DNA of 64,000 nt from Hermatobates lingyangjiaoensis (GCA_026182355.1 JAPFBL010000164.1:1-64000); one strand, 5' to 3'. Shown: positions 30,962 through 63,608, counted from the stretch's first letter. Made by a program: numbers and translations. The notes: generated by a model not told the origin, from the letters alone.

Positions 30962-33035
30962 CTACTCTGGAACATCCAACATATACTTAGTTGACCATGT
31001 GAAAAGCATAGATAGTCCCACAACTGCAAGGGTTTGTCCTTGAGATTTATTTATAGACATTTCAAAACTAAGCTTCACAGGAAATTGTAATCTTTTGAAT
31101 CTAAAAGGAACATCAGAGGGACTCAATGGAATTCTTGGAATGAACACATCTGTTCCTTTGCCATACCCAGTTAAAATGGTTGCTTCAATGATATGAGGCA
31201 ACATTCTTCTCACAACCAGTTTTGTGCCATTACAAAGTTTAGGTGGATCCAGATTTCTTAATAACATTATAGGTATTCCAATTTTCAATTGCAATTTATA
31301 TGGTGGAAGACCTGATGGTTCAAGAGAGTTCAGAAACTCTACTGGGTAATTAACAGCTTTAGACTGTTCAAATACAGTGTCTATAGATTTGTAAGTTTTG
31401 CAACTTTCAGGTACTCTTTTCAAAAGACAAAATTTATTGAATTGACACTATCATTTTTTGGTGCCAAAATTGCTCTTTCTTGAAGTCATTTATTATTTGA
31501 ATAATGGATATTGATATTTGGAAAAACCTTATCAATTAGATCAGAGATATAATTTACAGGGATGCAAATAGGAGAGATATCATATCATCCTTCTGAACAG
31601 CTGGATTTTTTCCTTCTAATAATAAAATCAATCTATCTGCGAATTTTGTTAATAATGGATCACTACTCTTTTCAACAGGCATGTTTTTTTGTCAATTTTA
31701 AAGTTTTTATCTTATTCTTCTGCCATAGAGTTGACTATTTGAAGAATGCTCTGATTTCATCAGCCTTTGTACCTTTAGGGAATACCGGAACTGTTTGCCT
31801 GAAATCACCTGATAGAACTACTGACATTCCACCCATTGGCATATCATTATTCTTTATGTCCCTAAGAGTTCTATCAATGGTTTAAAGTGTTCTTTTGTTT
31901 ACCATAGTGCATTCATCCCATACTATCAATGCACATTTTCTTAAGACTTGTGCAGTACCTGAACTTTTACTAATGTTACACATTGGACTATCATTTGATC
32001 ACAAATCAAGCCGTAGTTTGAAAGTTGAGTGAGCAGTCCGTCACTGCTATTCAGGTAAAAGAGTGGCTGCTATTCCAGATGATGCTACAGCCAGTGCAAT
32101 AAGTTGTTGTTGTCATACTTTAGCCAGCAATAATGAAATAAGAAATGTTTTCCCAGTTTCTCCAGAAGCATCAATGAAAAATAGTCCTCCTTTTTTGTAC
32201 CTTACTGAGTCAGTTATTTCCTCATACACATTTCTTTGAGTTTCAAGTAGTAATGGTTTATTTTCATGTCAATATTTGGTCATAGAGGAAAGATTTTCCC
32301 TGCTAAAATATACTGTTTCTCTCATGATCTCTGTTGTAATGCTTTCATTTTCTGATCTTATAGTTTTGGGCAGGCCATAAACAGTTAGCTGCTCTCCTCC
32401 TATTTCCATGATTCTATCCTCAATATCCATCAAAGACTTGTTATAGGTTAAATCAGAATATTGTGCCTCAGGGAACATCTGTTTTGTCTGATGTAAAATA
32501 TCCTCTGATAAATCATTTTTGAATTTGTTCCACAAATCTAGTGGATTGCTTGCTTCAAACAGTTTATTATGATTGCAAAAAGAGCTCTTAATCTCCTAGC
32601 AGACTGTGAGGTTGAAGCCTCAGATATAGCCTCATGCCACTGTAAATCATCTGCTAGGATACCTTATTTGTAGCAAGCTTCTCTATAAGTTGAACAGATT
32701 AATCCATCCATTATGCGTATATTCTCAAATAAGGTTGGTCCTTTAACTTCATGCCATAATATTCTTAGATAGAACCGTTCTTGATCATTTGGATGTACAG
32801 TGTATACACGGCCAAGTGAACTATCATACCTTATTCCTGGCCATCCATTAACTGGAGTCCCTCTCTGTCTCCTTTTCCATTTATAATTTGACCAAGTATA
32901 ATAAGAGGGAACCTGGTGGTATAAAAGATTCCACCTCCTACATCTTTGCTTCTCTGTTTCTGATTGCCTATGTTTTTTCATTGCTTGAGATGTCGGGGAT
33001 TTTCTTCCGAAAGATATTCTCTTTTTAGGTGGCAT
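30962..33035 (-). pseudogene. Helitron replication/helicase protein, Rep deleted
   Basis: Reading on the minus strand: MPPKKRISFGRK at 33035 (Helitron N-terminus), then directly VPSYYTWSN and GRVYTVHPNDQERFYLRIL (helicase N-terminal region), LADDLQWHEAISEAST, LSEDIL, a Walker A-like DASGETGKTF at about 32180, a Walker B-like VWDECTM near 31920, SGDFRQTVPVFPKGTKADEI near 31780, and the Pif1-like C-terminal block [15 protein letters not shown] and [11 protein letters not shown] near 31050-31330. Stops and frameshifts separate these blocks. The HUH Rep nuclease expected between residues 35 and 40 is missing, so the copy cannot be autonomous. Flanking Helitron termini were not found. Confidence 0.8.
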
Positions 33036-33289
33036 AATACCAAATGTACTAACAATAACTTTTAAACACTGTTCAAAGCAATTTTAAACTGCATGTTAAA
33101 ATGCCAAGAGACTAAAAATAAAGTAACTTTCCAACTTCAAAGAAAAGTAATGATTTAATATTTTCCAGTAAATTCAGGGTGATTTTCATTGGTATAAATA
33201 CTTTGAACTGAGATGATTAGCTAATAATCATTCCTGTTAGTAAAACTGTTCAAAAGTAAAAATGGAACATGATAATAAATAAATTCGGC
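33036..33289. other. Short AT-rich gap
   Basis: Upstream flank of the Helitron gene. Nothing recognised. Confidence 0.35.
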
Positions 33290-33410
33290 AATATCGTTGT
33301 TCTAAAACCTTAATTTGGTCAAAAGAAGACTGCATACCAAGTTTTATTTAGATTGGTCAACGGACCTCTGAATGTATAGATAACAGACAAACAAATAAAC
33401 AAACAACAAT
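33290..33410 (+). repeat. Candidate LINE 3' tail
   Basis: 'accaagttttatttagattg' and 'gaatgtatagataacagac' followed by (AAACA)n-like repeats resemble the 3' ends of RTE/CR1-type LINEs in many invertebrates. No coding part is attached. Confidence 0.3.
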
Positions 33411-36400
33411 TATATATGATATAACATTTTCGTTTTAACTGAAGTGACTTTTTTTTTCTTTTTTAAATTTCTTAAAAGTCATTTGAAGGTTACATTAACC
33501 TTTCTAGTACATGATTAACTCTGAAAAGTAATGCTTTTTAACTTACTGATAGTTTATTTCAATAAATTTAATTATTGCCGAAATTTTAAAGATTACAATT
33601 CTTCTTTCTTCTTTGTTAGAAACGAAGTATTGAAGTAATATAGGTATAATATTTGAGGAATAAGGAACTCTTTGTGAAATGAAATTAGTTAATATAGCAA
33701 ATTGCAAACCCTTTTGTGAAAATTCTCATCTATAAATAGGTGGAATCCAACACTCTATGATAGATTAAATCACATCATATTCCTCCTTAACCAAGGAGTT
33801 TGAGAGGGAATAATGTACTGGTGCAAAACATTTTATGACCTTTCCCTCTCCATTACAATGGCAATCATATTTAGATAATGTAGTAGTAGCACTATATACA
33901 TATATATTGAGAAATCATTAGTCTTTTTAAATTGTTTGTTGGCCTTTAAGTCAAATTATCACAAGGTTTACTGTGATGAATCAGTTATGTCATTTACAAG
34001 CCTATAAACATTTAATTAAGTAGTTTTCAGTTTAAATCATTCTCACACCAACTCCGATATATCTTGTTTCACAGTGAAAATAACACAAATAGATGATATT
34101 TGTAAGTAAAACTCTGCTTCCCTACCTGAAGAGGACAGCAGTATGTAGTTTATCACTGTTTGTATATGTAAATAAAACTAGTTAAGGAAACTAAAGACAA
34201 CCTTCTATTCTAAGGATCTTTAGTATAAAAAATACTATGAAGCTATTTTATCATCACAAACTATTTTACTTATTCATCACAATGAATGTAAAATGTTCAC
34301 AAACTTAGCTCCTGAATATATTAGTTCACAATAATATATTTTTTACAATTTACTTTAAACAAATTTAAAATATTTCAGTTAACATTAACTATCTTCATGT
34401 AATGGTTTTGATTCATTTTGATAAATATTTAGAAAATTTGATGAGTGTTTGCAAGTCAGTTTAGGTTTTCAATGGTTCCAGAGAGCAGTTTTAAAGTTTC
34501 ATTGAATTCCACGGTTTGACTATTTAGAAGCAGTTGCTATTCTAGAACAGGGATACTCAATATCAAGGTATTAGTGGTGATAAGCGTGACTAAGAAAAAA
34601 AAACTAACAGCAATCAATAATTCATTCCGTCACTGTTTGACATACAGGATGGCCAGTCGAATGAATTCTGATTTTTTTGTTGGTCATGTCACTATACTAC
34701 GGCAACAGTGGCGTATACTACTTAAAGTGCAGTATAGCTAATAAGCTAGTCATCATGTTGCCTCTTACTCATTACTTTTAATTTTTTCTTTTAAAATTAA
34801 GAAAGGGTGTAAAAATGAGAGAGGGAAAACTGGATCGGGTAAGGAGAAAAAAACATATCACTTTCATATGAAATGGAAACAGAAGGTTCTTTCACAATGA
34901 ATATCACACATATCATCATGAATTGTAAGAATCCTCAATATACTTCTAAATAAATAATTTAGGTAGATCATTTGACTTGTTCATTTCATATTTAGCTCGC
35001 AAAGAGAAAATGTGTGAGCACCTCTTTTCTAGGATATAGACAGTTTCTAATTATTCGTAACCTCTTTTGATCTTTAAGGTTATCTATAATTTTAAAATGT
35101 GTGTAGTCATTATCTCTCTGTTTAGTTTCATCTTATAATTTTAGTAGTATAATCCCTGTTGTTATTCTAACTGAGAGAGTTTTTGTTGATTCTATATATG
35201 TGAAGGTTTAGATTAGAGTTTCCACTTTGGTTTATATGTTAGGTTTGATTCTCAAAGATTCGGAACTTCCCTTTTATTGTTCCAGATAAGCAAGTTTTCT
35301 GCTGTCATGCTACCAGTTAAGCTTGAGGTTATTTTATGGTTCATCATATGTTACTTATTTTTAAATATATTTCTTAATTGTAATATATCTGTATAACAAG
35401 AATAAGCAATAATTTGATATAATAATATTATATAATATTATAATCTGAAAAATACTGCGTTCAATAAGGCAATTTTTTGGTCATTTTATTTGTTTTGTTT
35501 CTTTACATTGCTACTTATTGTAACTTTTGTTTTCTGCTCTTAAATATTTTGTGGAGGTATTCTCTCAGAGTTATTTTTCAGTACTGCTAATCTTTAATTT
35601 TTTTAGCCCTACTGATAATAAAAGTAATAATGTTAGAAATACATCAGTTTCTAAAACAATAATATGTACTGTTTGGTTTTCTTTAACATTGTTTTGTGTT
35701 TTTGTTTTCTGTTAGTTGACATTCTGTGGAGGAATTTGTGCTCAGAACTGTTTATAGTAGTACTAATTTTTTCAAATGATTATTTTTAGCCTTGAGAATG
35801 CCAAAGTAATTTCAGTGAAACCTTGGCTTGAAATCATAAGTTATTAATTTCGGTCTAATCTTCAATAACTAAATAGCATAAGCATGTATATTGTTATCAT
35901 AAGTATAAGTATTGCCATTATATAATACAACGATATTAGTGTCAGTAATAGTATTATAACCATAAATACTAATTTTACTCTGAACAAGCCGTGGTTCCTG
36001 TTTAATTAAATACATTCTTTGTTTAATTTCTAGTAATTTCTAGATTCTAGTAATTTCAAATTAAGTATTGTAGGTATAAATATTTTGTCTACACATACAT
36101 ATTTATTTAAATTAAATCTTTCATTTTAACAGGTCTTATTTTCAATTTCATTAGTCTTTATTTTCAAATTTGACATATATTTCAAAATTTATTTATTCTA
36201 AACATTTACATATTAAAAAAAAAGGAGATGAATTTCAGACCATTTTAAATTTAGAATGAATTAAATTAATTATTTAGTTGCATTTAAATTTAGAAGGTAT
36301 TGTTCCTAATGACGCCATATTTAAATCAGGAAAAACTGCAAATATGCTCTAGTTAGTTAACTGATCCGCGTCGGTAGATCTTTTCATTAATTCTTTTTCA

Positions 36401-39237
36401 TAATCTACAAATTTTACTTCCTTAAGGTCCTCAAACAGTAAGTACAATTTTTAGCAATGTTATATATAAATTTGTTAAGCATGTATAATTAGTTCAATAA
36501 TAATAAATATTTGCTTTATTTCATTTCTTCTCGATAATATGGTCGTCCATTTTTAATGGATGACGAATTAGAAATACAACATACATTTGATCTTTGGCTA
36601 ATACAAAAGGCTTAACATCTATAAGTGTTAGTATTGCATAAAAAAATATTAAAAGTATTGAAACAATAATATAAATTCTTATATAAGTAATATAAAAGTT
36701 AAATGTAAACACATCGACGAATATTGTTTTATTCTCCATATATAGTAATTTTAAAAGCCCAGTTTTAAAACTATATCATATGTTGATTTCAATAATCTTA
36801 TAAGAAAAGGGACTGAACTTCTTGAACAGTTCAAGAAACTTTGTAATTAAAATAATGATGGTAAGTATATCGATTATTAATACATAATTATTTTGTAATA
36901 CATAATTAAAGGTTTAATTAGGTCAGATATGCATTTCCAAAAGACACCTATAAAAAGATATATTGTTTACTTTTTTTTTTAAATTCTAAAGACTGCAAGT
37001 CTCAAATTGTAGATTTAACTTTTATTAGGTGATGATTTTATTACAAATATAAGAATATTGACATCTTTTTTTCAGTTTGTGACATTAATAACTGTTATTT
37101 GACACTTTCAACTTATAATAAACGTGTCATTTCTTTTCTTTCCCAGTAATATAAGGTTTTATGGATTTGAATAAATAGTATTATAAAGAAACAAGATTAC
37201 ATGAGAATATTTATTTAAATAAATCCATTCAGTACAATAATATTTCCCGGTAAAAACTAATGAGTCCTGAAAAATCTGATTTGACTTATTTTTATATGTA
37301 TATTCAAATATTACACAATAAAAGTTCATCTAATAATTAAAATTATGCGGGCTTTATACTGCTTAGTTATAAACAACAAATACAATTAAATTGAATAAAT
37401 GATAGTAACCTATTTGTAAATGCCATACCTATATGCATTATTTAATTTAATTACATATTTGTAAATGCATTACATGTTTACAAATATTTAGAACAGTTTG
37501 ATATTTTCATTTTTGGCATTTACCAAGTAATGAAAGCAGATAATCAATTAAATTACAATAGCAGTTGTTTAAATTTCGAGAAGACATTCTTATTTAAACA
37601 TCTTGATGGAATACTTCTTCATTTAAATAGTTGATGAATAATTTACGGTTTAATGTGATTAGAATGAGTGTAATGAGATTAGAATGAATGTCATGTATAT
37701 AAAGTAACGTAATGACTGTTAACAGCCATATTATGACATTATTTAATTTATTTTATTTCTTTATCCAATTATAGATGTGACAAGGTTTAATTAATTTATA
37801 TTGAAACTTAAAAACTAATCTAACCAATTACTAAAATTAAGTTTTTTAGATTCATTAATAACAGTCATTAATAGAAAGAAGCCCATTATATTTTCTCTAA
37901 AATGAAAATCGTCCTTTTTTATATACTTTTGATACTACAACTTCTAACAAGTTAAACATTATTACAATGTCATTTATCAAGTTTAGACATTTGGAGTATA
38001 TCATTTGCTTTGTTATACTGGTTCCAAAATACAGAAGTGTTTTAGCTCTTCTAAAAAGTTTTACAATTAATATCACTAAACTATTAAGATTCTGTATGTT
38101 TATCATATTTAATAAGCTTCGTCATATATTTATCTTTCCGTTTCAGTCACTAACAATTGATTGCAAGACAGGACAATTTTATAAAATCAGTAGATTGATT
38201 TCTTTGTATTGCACCCCAAACATAAATTATTTTTTAAATTTTATTTGACCACATGTTTGTATTTTTCAAATAAAAAAAAATAGTTTTGGATATTTCAGAA
38301 TAGAATCTGTTATAGGTAATGAAATTAAAAATTCTAAGTATAATATTATATTGACAATTAAAATTAAGAATTACTATTGATATAGAAGATATTACCATTT
38401 TTGTTTATTAGTGTAATTGGAATTATATTTTTTAGCACCCGGAAAAAAACTACGTCCCTATTAAAAAAACAACGAAAGAATAATCTACATGCTTTTTTTC
38501 TAAATATTATATGTTTTTTTATATGGCTTATTGAATATGCTGTTAATTTTTTTAAAAGTTATTACATTAAACCAATAATTCTATAACTCAAAGGTCATGA
38601 TGGTTTGATATGATTAATATTGTTTTATAATGGTTTTGAGTTATTATTTCATCTTTTTGATTCAACCTATGCTATAAAATTTTGTATACCTGAGGATGCA
38701 CCTACTTTTGGAAATATTACTTTCCACCTAACAAGAGGGCTCTAACTTTAATGAAACATTTTTTTATATCATCAAAGGAGACAAAAAATGTTATACAGAA
38801 TAAGATTTCTGAGTAAAATTCCCTGTGCATAACTAAATTTGAATAAATATGTGGTTAGGTTATAGTAGTCGATTTTAATACAAATTTAAGTTAAATAATA
38901 TTACTGTGGGATTATTTGACATTTAGTTTTATGTTTTATCGAGATTTTTAAGTTTTATAGCAAGAGAGTTTTTAAGAATTATTTTTTAATATATAACAGT
39001 CGTTAAAATTGTTGAAAAGAATATAATCAGAAATTTTAAAGCAAGTTAAAAAGAAAACAATAGTAAAGCCAATAAACATATAATAAAGCTCTTATAAAAC
39101 TATTATTTTAACTATTTATTACAATCGGAGAATTGCAGATTCATTTAGAAATGTTCTCAGATGTATATTATGGATGTACCAGATGTATAATATATTTTTT
39201 CTATTATCTCTAATTTTACACGGTTTTTTTATTAACT
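33411..39237. other. Long AT-rich stretch without recognisable gene
   Basis: About 5.8 kb with short open frames (the longest about 93 codons at 37967-38248) that are low in complexity and have no domains. No tandem arrays and no PLE ends are seen, in contrast to the rest of the window. It is the likely spacer between the LST2-like promoter and the ABC gene. Confidence 0.5.
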
Positions 39238-39550
39238 TATATATGCCAGGTTACAGTGGCAGTCTCACAATAAAACACACATAGGCCAAACATTGGATCT
39301 TCGTGATACTGTAAAATGGACATTCTACATTGAGGCCCCTAAATTTTGACCAACTCAATTGTATTTAGAGTAAGGTTCTTAATGAGCATCTGACATAGTG
39401 CAGGCTTGGTTTAACGTCCATTCCGAAGGACGATGTGCTCAGATCTATTCACTTTCCCCTTGAATAAATTGAGGTTCACAGTAGATGTGGAAACCTGAAT
39501 CTAACAGGCCAGAGGCGAGCACGTTGCCACTGGGGAAACCTGGTCCCTTA
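39238..39550 (-). mobile_element. tRNA-derived SINE
   Basis: Reverse orientation, close to full length. The tail starts 'ccaggttacagtgg' on the left. The head ends on the right with 'gttgccactggggaaacctgg'. The body matches the other copies. Confidence 0.7.
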
Positions 39551-39647
39551 ACTTATATTAATCCAAAAAAGAGGGTTTCTTTATATATTAATTATTATAT
39601 GTAAATTATAAGACTTTTAATTCTTTTTTTTTTAACATCCTGTACAC

Positions 39648-39705
39648 CAGGGGTTTAGCAACCTTTTCAGAGTGAGGGCGAAACAGCTATGGCTGCAGTG
39701 TCATG
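39648..39705 (+). mobile_element. Candidate hAT terminus
   Basis: CAGGGGTTTAGCAACCTTTT followed by a purine-rich stretch resembles the termini of non-autonomous hAT elements (CAGGGGT..GCAACC). No matching opposite end was located. Confidence 0.3.
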
Positions 39706-40850
39706 AAGGGGAACCATGTTTTTTTAATATGTCAGTACATTTTGTGGACGTTTAAAGAAAGCAAGAATTCAACATAATATAATTTTATTTAAACAATAAA
39801 ATTTTATTTTATTTTAATACACAAATAAAATAATAGAAACTATTTAACAAAAAAATCCTTATTTTACTGCAATCATAAGAAAATTACTATTACAGTAAAA
39901 AAACATGTAAAAACAATGAAAAGAAGAAATATCGTAACCAGAATGAAGAAATACGAAACAATAAGAAGAAATGTAAATAAAAGCAGTGCAGTAAAATATA
40001 ATTTGGATAAATCAGCATTATAATAAACATTTATTTATCTGATAAAGAGGTAACATTTGATACATTAACATTCCCATATTTTCAACACAACAACTACAAG
40101 TATATGCTTATTAGAAGAACTTAAAATACGAGAACGATAATGTGCTGAAACACATTGTTTCATTGGGCGAATCCTTATACTTTCTTCGATTTAGTATAAT
40201 ATGATCCAAGGTCATGTTATTCAGAGATTTTTGCCATTGCACTTACACTCTTCGTTTATTCTAGTTGAAGAAGTTTAAGCAATCGTATGATATATAAAAA
40301 GACGTTTATGATAAAATCACTCATAATAAATTGATCATATTCTTAAGAAAAATTAATAAGAATAAACTTACAATAGGATTACTATTATATTGATGCTACT
40401 TAAAAATCTCGATGATTCTTCAAAAAAAAAAAACCTACATAAAATTAAATCGAAACGCAATTTCAAATGTACCGCCACTTACCGAACACATAATAACCTG
40501 CAGGCAATGCTACAATTAGTATAATTTAGCAAAAAATAATCTCTCTTTCCCGTAAGTCAATTTAATTTTATTAATAAAATTAAAAAGAATATAAATAGAT
40601 GTTTGGTTCCGATGTTTGTGATTATAGCCTCGTAAATAAGTAAGAGATTTAAAGTTCCCTTCACGTGATCTCCAAACTAATTCAAATTTTATATAATAAT
40701 AATAGCCATTTTATATCACAAAAAATTACAGCTGTTAATAAAAGGAACATTATTTTTTCCCAACTGTGAAACTAGGACCACTTCTGGGCATAGGCCTCTC
40801 ATGAAAATATTTGGGACAACTATGGATAAAATGAAAATTTAGTGGCACAA
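39706..40850. other. AT-rich stretch without recognisable gene
   Basis: Nothing recognised apart from the flanking transposon ends. Confidence 0.4.
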
Positions 40851-42008
40851 TCTATATAAATAAAATAAAGTTTTGTCTGTACATTGCTTAGGACTGATTC
40901 ATTTCAAGATTTTTTACGTTTCTTACATCAGAGAAACGGAATCCACCCATAGAAAAATTTCTGTCTACTGGTTTGTCCGCAAAATTTTGTCAGAAGTAAA
41001 CTCAGCCACCATAATACATAGCAAGCTCAAACATTAAGAGTACACTTATGTTTATCTGCTTAAAACATAAGCTTTAACTGGATTGAAAATTCAACGTAGA
41101 AGCGAAGTTGACATGTTTATTTTTAAAATATCCAGGTATAGCAAGTAGGTATTGTTAGTTGATTTCAATTTTATTTGCATATATTAATATATTGCGTATT
41201 TGAGCTTATTGACAAGGTGTTTCCAGAGTTCAAGATATATTATCTATTCAGAATGAATAACTCTGTGAATGAGCAATTCTCAACCCTTACTAATGAACAG
41301 GCAGGAAAAATCTACAAACAAGTTCTTACGCTATATCAAGCTGAGGAAAGAACTTACAAGTCAGTAAAGAGAGTGATTAGTGATGAGGAAGCAGTTCATT
41401 ATCAAACTGAATTTCTTGACTCCTTGACTGCCTCCTTATGAGTAAAAACTTAAAGTAAGAGCGCCAATCATACTGCGATTTAGTATCAGTAACAAATTTC
41501 ATGTTACGAAACTTGAGTGCCCCAAAAATGTGCAACGGGACACGACTGTGAGTTTGTGTTCTGCACAGATACGCCATATCGGCAAACATCATGACTGGGT
41601 ATGTTACTGGGGTGTCTGTGTGTATACTACGCATAGCATTGATTCCGAGCCACTATCCGTTTCCACTCATTCGATTGCAATGGCCCATCAGTGTATGTTT
41701 CGGAATGGCGGTAACTAAGTCGCAAGGGGAAACTTTATCTACCGCAGGAATTGAAGTGAGTGAGACCAAGTATTTCTCACATGGTCAACTGTAGTTTACT
41801 TGCCCAAGAGTCAGAGGTTCCAACTCTTTGTCCTTCCATGAACCTGAAGGACAGACAGCTAATGTGGTATATACAGAGGCATTTGCTTAACACTGTATTA
41901 ATAATGACATTTTCTACTATTCTATAATTTCTAATGATATTTTGGAATACCATGTATCATCTCTGAATTTTTGAGAAAGTACCCGTCAAAGACTGGCACG
42001 CTAGCTAG
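40851..42008 (+). mobile_element. Helitron remnant
   Basis: A 5' end of Helitron type (TCTATATAAATAAAATAAAG preceded by A) lies at 40851. Helicase C-terminal fragments follow, and a possible 3' end CTAG followed by T is at 42005-42009. The right boundary is uncertain because I do not see a clear terminal hairpin. About 3-5 kb of the coding region is missing. Confidence 0.5.
41254..41800 (+). pseudogene. Helitron helicase C-terminal fragments
   Basis: One frame ends with ISDEEAVHYQTEFLDSL (compare [11 protein letters not shown] in the other Helitron here). After frame changes the +2 frame reads NIMTGYVTG, ILRIALIPS, GMAVTKSQGETLSTAGIEV and KYFSHGQL, the final Pif1-like blocks (INKSQGQTL...FSHGQLY). 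Several stops and frameshifts make it inactive. Confidence 0.65.
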
Positions 42009-43020
42009 TCAGCTATATATTTTCAAATAGTTTTAGCGTCGTTGTCTTTATCTTTTAACCCTCACACCCAATAGTGACCTTGCTGATTGCTTTATTTATT
42101 TTGCTAACTGCGATGTTGGGGTCTAAGTAGAGTTCAATGATCTTGTATTCTCGCAAGTCAGTCCTGATGTTAATTCGAACCTGTTTACACTAAATTGTAG
42201 TCGAGCCTATCTAAATCTATGATCCGAGTGCTAGTCAAATTTATCTGTGATAACCCAGTTTGTTATTATTTTTAAGTTCTTGGTTATTAATACAAAATCG
42301 ATTTTAGTTTTGTGTATATCGTTTGGTGCCAACCAGGTCCATCTTCTGCCTTCTGAAGTAATGAGTTCATTTTTCTTCTAGTCTTTTTTATTTTTTGGTT
42401 TATCTAATATTGGGAGGTTTTGGTCTAATACACTCTAAGTGACCAGTCATACTGGGCGATGACAAAATTTTATATTGCTGTAAATTAATTTCAACGTGAT
42501 ATACACAAACTCTCAACTGTCATTTTCTTGGTCAGCCTGTATTGAAATAGTGTCCAGGGTAAGATGGTGGGTCGATAAAATTCACTCATGGGCCAGGGGT
42601 TACCGACAACTAAAAGTCTTAATGACCAGTCAAAAAACACTTCCAAATTCTTTTCTAAAAGCCATTGTTATTGTTATTATAATGACTTATTTATAAATTA
42701 GAATTCCAAAATAGTTAGCAAAATAAAATTTATTTACATTTAAACGTATTTAATAAACTATATACCACTTTAAGATTAAATAACCTTTTTTTTGGAAATT
42801 TTCAGTTTTTTTATAAAACTTCTTGGGAAGTTTTCTTTCTGTTTTCCAAAGTTTTTAAATAATAAAAAAAATCAGGACCCTGAAATTTGCAGCTGAATTT
42901 ACTATTAGATATAATTCAACGATTCAATTTTGCGATTTTTTTTCATTATTTCAACACCAAAAAGAAAAAAAAAATATTTGCATGCAGAGATGAAACAAAA
43001 AACTGTTTTCGCAAAGAGTG
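42009..43020. other. Stretch without recognisable gene
   Basis: AT-rich, nothing recognised. Confidence 0.4.
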
Positions 43021-43810
43021 GTACTTATACAAGCACTCCAAGTACTTGGAAGGGTTTTGGAGTTGCACCAACTCCGATGATTCTGCAGACAAGTATAGAA
43101 TAACGACTCCAACTCCTCCAACTATGTACAGACCGACTCCTACTCTGACTCGAAGATTTTAGAGTTGCTACTCTGACTATCATAAACAATTTATAAGTAC
43201 ACTGCATTATACTGAACAATACTTCTCTCATTAGGTGTTTTATACAGTGGCGATTCATCAATACAACTGTAATACTGAATCACTACCAATTATTTGTGTT
43301 TTTTGACATATCATTGAAATAATATTTCCAGAGCACATCATTCTAGGAATATTAGCTATAATACATTGTTATGGTCTAAGCGTTAAGAGTTAAAACAGTG
43401 TTCCTACAAAAACTTCAACAGTTCAAATATAAAAAATGTATTGAATTAACAATAATATTATTTAAATACAATCTACACACCAGTACAGTTCGTAAACTGC
43501 ATCCACTATAACTGGACTTTCAGCGTTAATTATGCTACTGAATATTACACATTATAGTCGTACACAGTGTTTGCCAAATTTAATGTAATTTGTCCTATTG
43601 TTTTTTCACATTACCAGTAAAAATGTATCCTAATAAGTAATTTGAATGACATAATTTCAAGTTTACAGGCTATGACTCCAACTCCTCTACACTAAGGCTT
43701 ATCCTTACTCCAAAAAATTTAATAAGTACCAAAAGATTTAACGATTCGTACTCCTTCCATACTTAAATTTAAAGCGACTCCAACTCCAATTATTCTAGTG
43801 CCGGTACCCA
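43021..43810. repeat. Segment bounded by GACTCCAACTCC motifs
   Basis: 'gactccaactcctcc' (43105) and 'tgactccaactcctct' (43674) plus 'gcgactccaactccaatt' (43772) resemble the motif in the minisatellite at 13.4-15 kb. The segment between them has no coding content. It may be one inserted non-autonomous element. Confidence 0.35.
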
Positions 43811-44660
43811 TGCTGTAGACTAGTAATGGAGGGAAAGGCAATTAGTATGAACGTCAAAAACAATAAAAGGTGTTAATCATTTAAAATAATAAACAAAATA
43901 GAATTTATGTTTTAATTTAAAAACAAAAATAAATAAGTCATTACAACAAATAAGTATATGTACAAAATATTAATCACTTAGGATCTATATTTACATATTT
44001 CACTAATCACTTGAACCACTAAACAACAAATAAAAACTCATTATATTCGTTAATACTATTCAGTCTCACAAACAGATTCCGAAAAACCAAAATCTAGAAA
44101 TCATAAAAAATCAAGAATCATTATTATTCAATTCAAAAAATGTTTTCTTTGAAACAGTTTAAGAATTATTTAAAAATCTATGTATAGCTAGGTATAAAAA
44201 CTATTTGGTCAATCATTTAAGTAGTTTTAATTTAAAATTTTGACAAAAGGAAATTTGGTAAGGAAATAAACTCTTTTTTTACTAATTTTAAATTATTTTT
44301 TGATATAGTATTTAAAAATAAATCAGAAAGAAATATTAAAAGAAAATACATTCTTTTGGAAATTAAATACAAAAGAAATATATAGTGGTCGAAGTCTTAT
44401 AACTATATATTCATCATATTTCAATTACAAAAGTTGTAAGCTATACAACATAAAGACTTCTTTAGTTCTATTATGCTGTAATGTTTCCTATAACACAACT
44501 GATATTTAGAAGAATAGAATTATTTCTTATTTACTTTCCACCACTGTGAATTTAATTGAATGTGTATTTGATGAGAAAATTATTGAGAAATATTTTTTCT
44601 TGAGAAGTCTGTCCCAATAAGAATACAAGTTCCATTGCCGCAGAAAATTCGATACGATAG
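43811..44660. other. AT-rich stretch downstream of the ABC gene
   Basis: Nothing recognised. Confidence 0.4.
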
Positions 44661-44744
44661 CATCAGTACTTAGTACTCAGTAACCCATACGAGTACTAAG
44701 TACTCAGTACTCCACACGAGTACTCAGTAATCGCCCCAACACTG
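44661..44744 (-). mobile_element. hAT-like terminus next to the ABC gene 3' end
   Basis: On the minus strand the sequence starts CAGTGTTGGGGCGATTACTG and continues with repeated AGTACT/GAGTACT motifs. CAGTGTTGGG...TTACT resembles non-autonomous hAT ends. The start lies five bases past the poly(A) signal of the ABC gene. No partner end with a matching target duplication was found. Confidence 0.35.
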
Positions 44745-44749
44745 CCTCG

Positions 44750-44755
44750 TTTATT
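44750..44755 (-). terminator. Poly(A) signal AATAAA of the ABC transporter gene
   Basis: AATAAA on the minus strand, 37 bases after the stop codon. It is the first AATAAA after the stop and gives a very short 3' UTR. Confidence 0.5.
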
Positions 44756-44792
44756 GATCTTTAACCTGAGGTGCACTATTTCTTGAAATGAT

Positions 44793-63608
<18,816 letters not shown>

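Noticed and set aside
43566..44744. One hAT element between CAGTGTTTGCC (43567) and the inverted CAGTGTTGGGG (44744)
   Set aside because: Termini differ after seven bases and the flanking 8-mers (gtcgtaca, cctcgttt) do not match.
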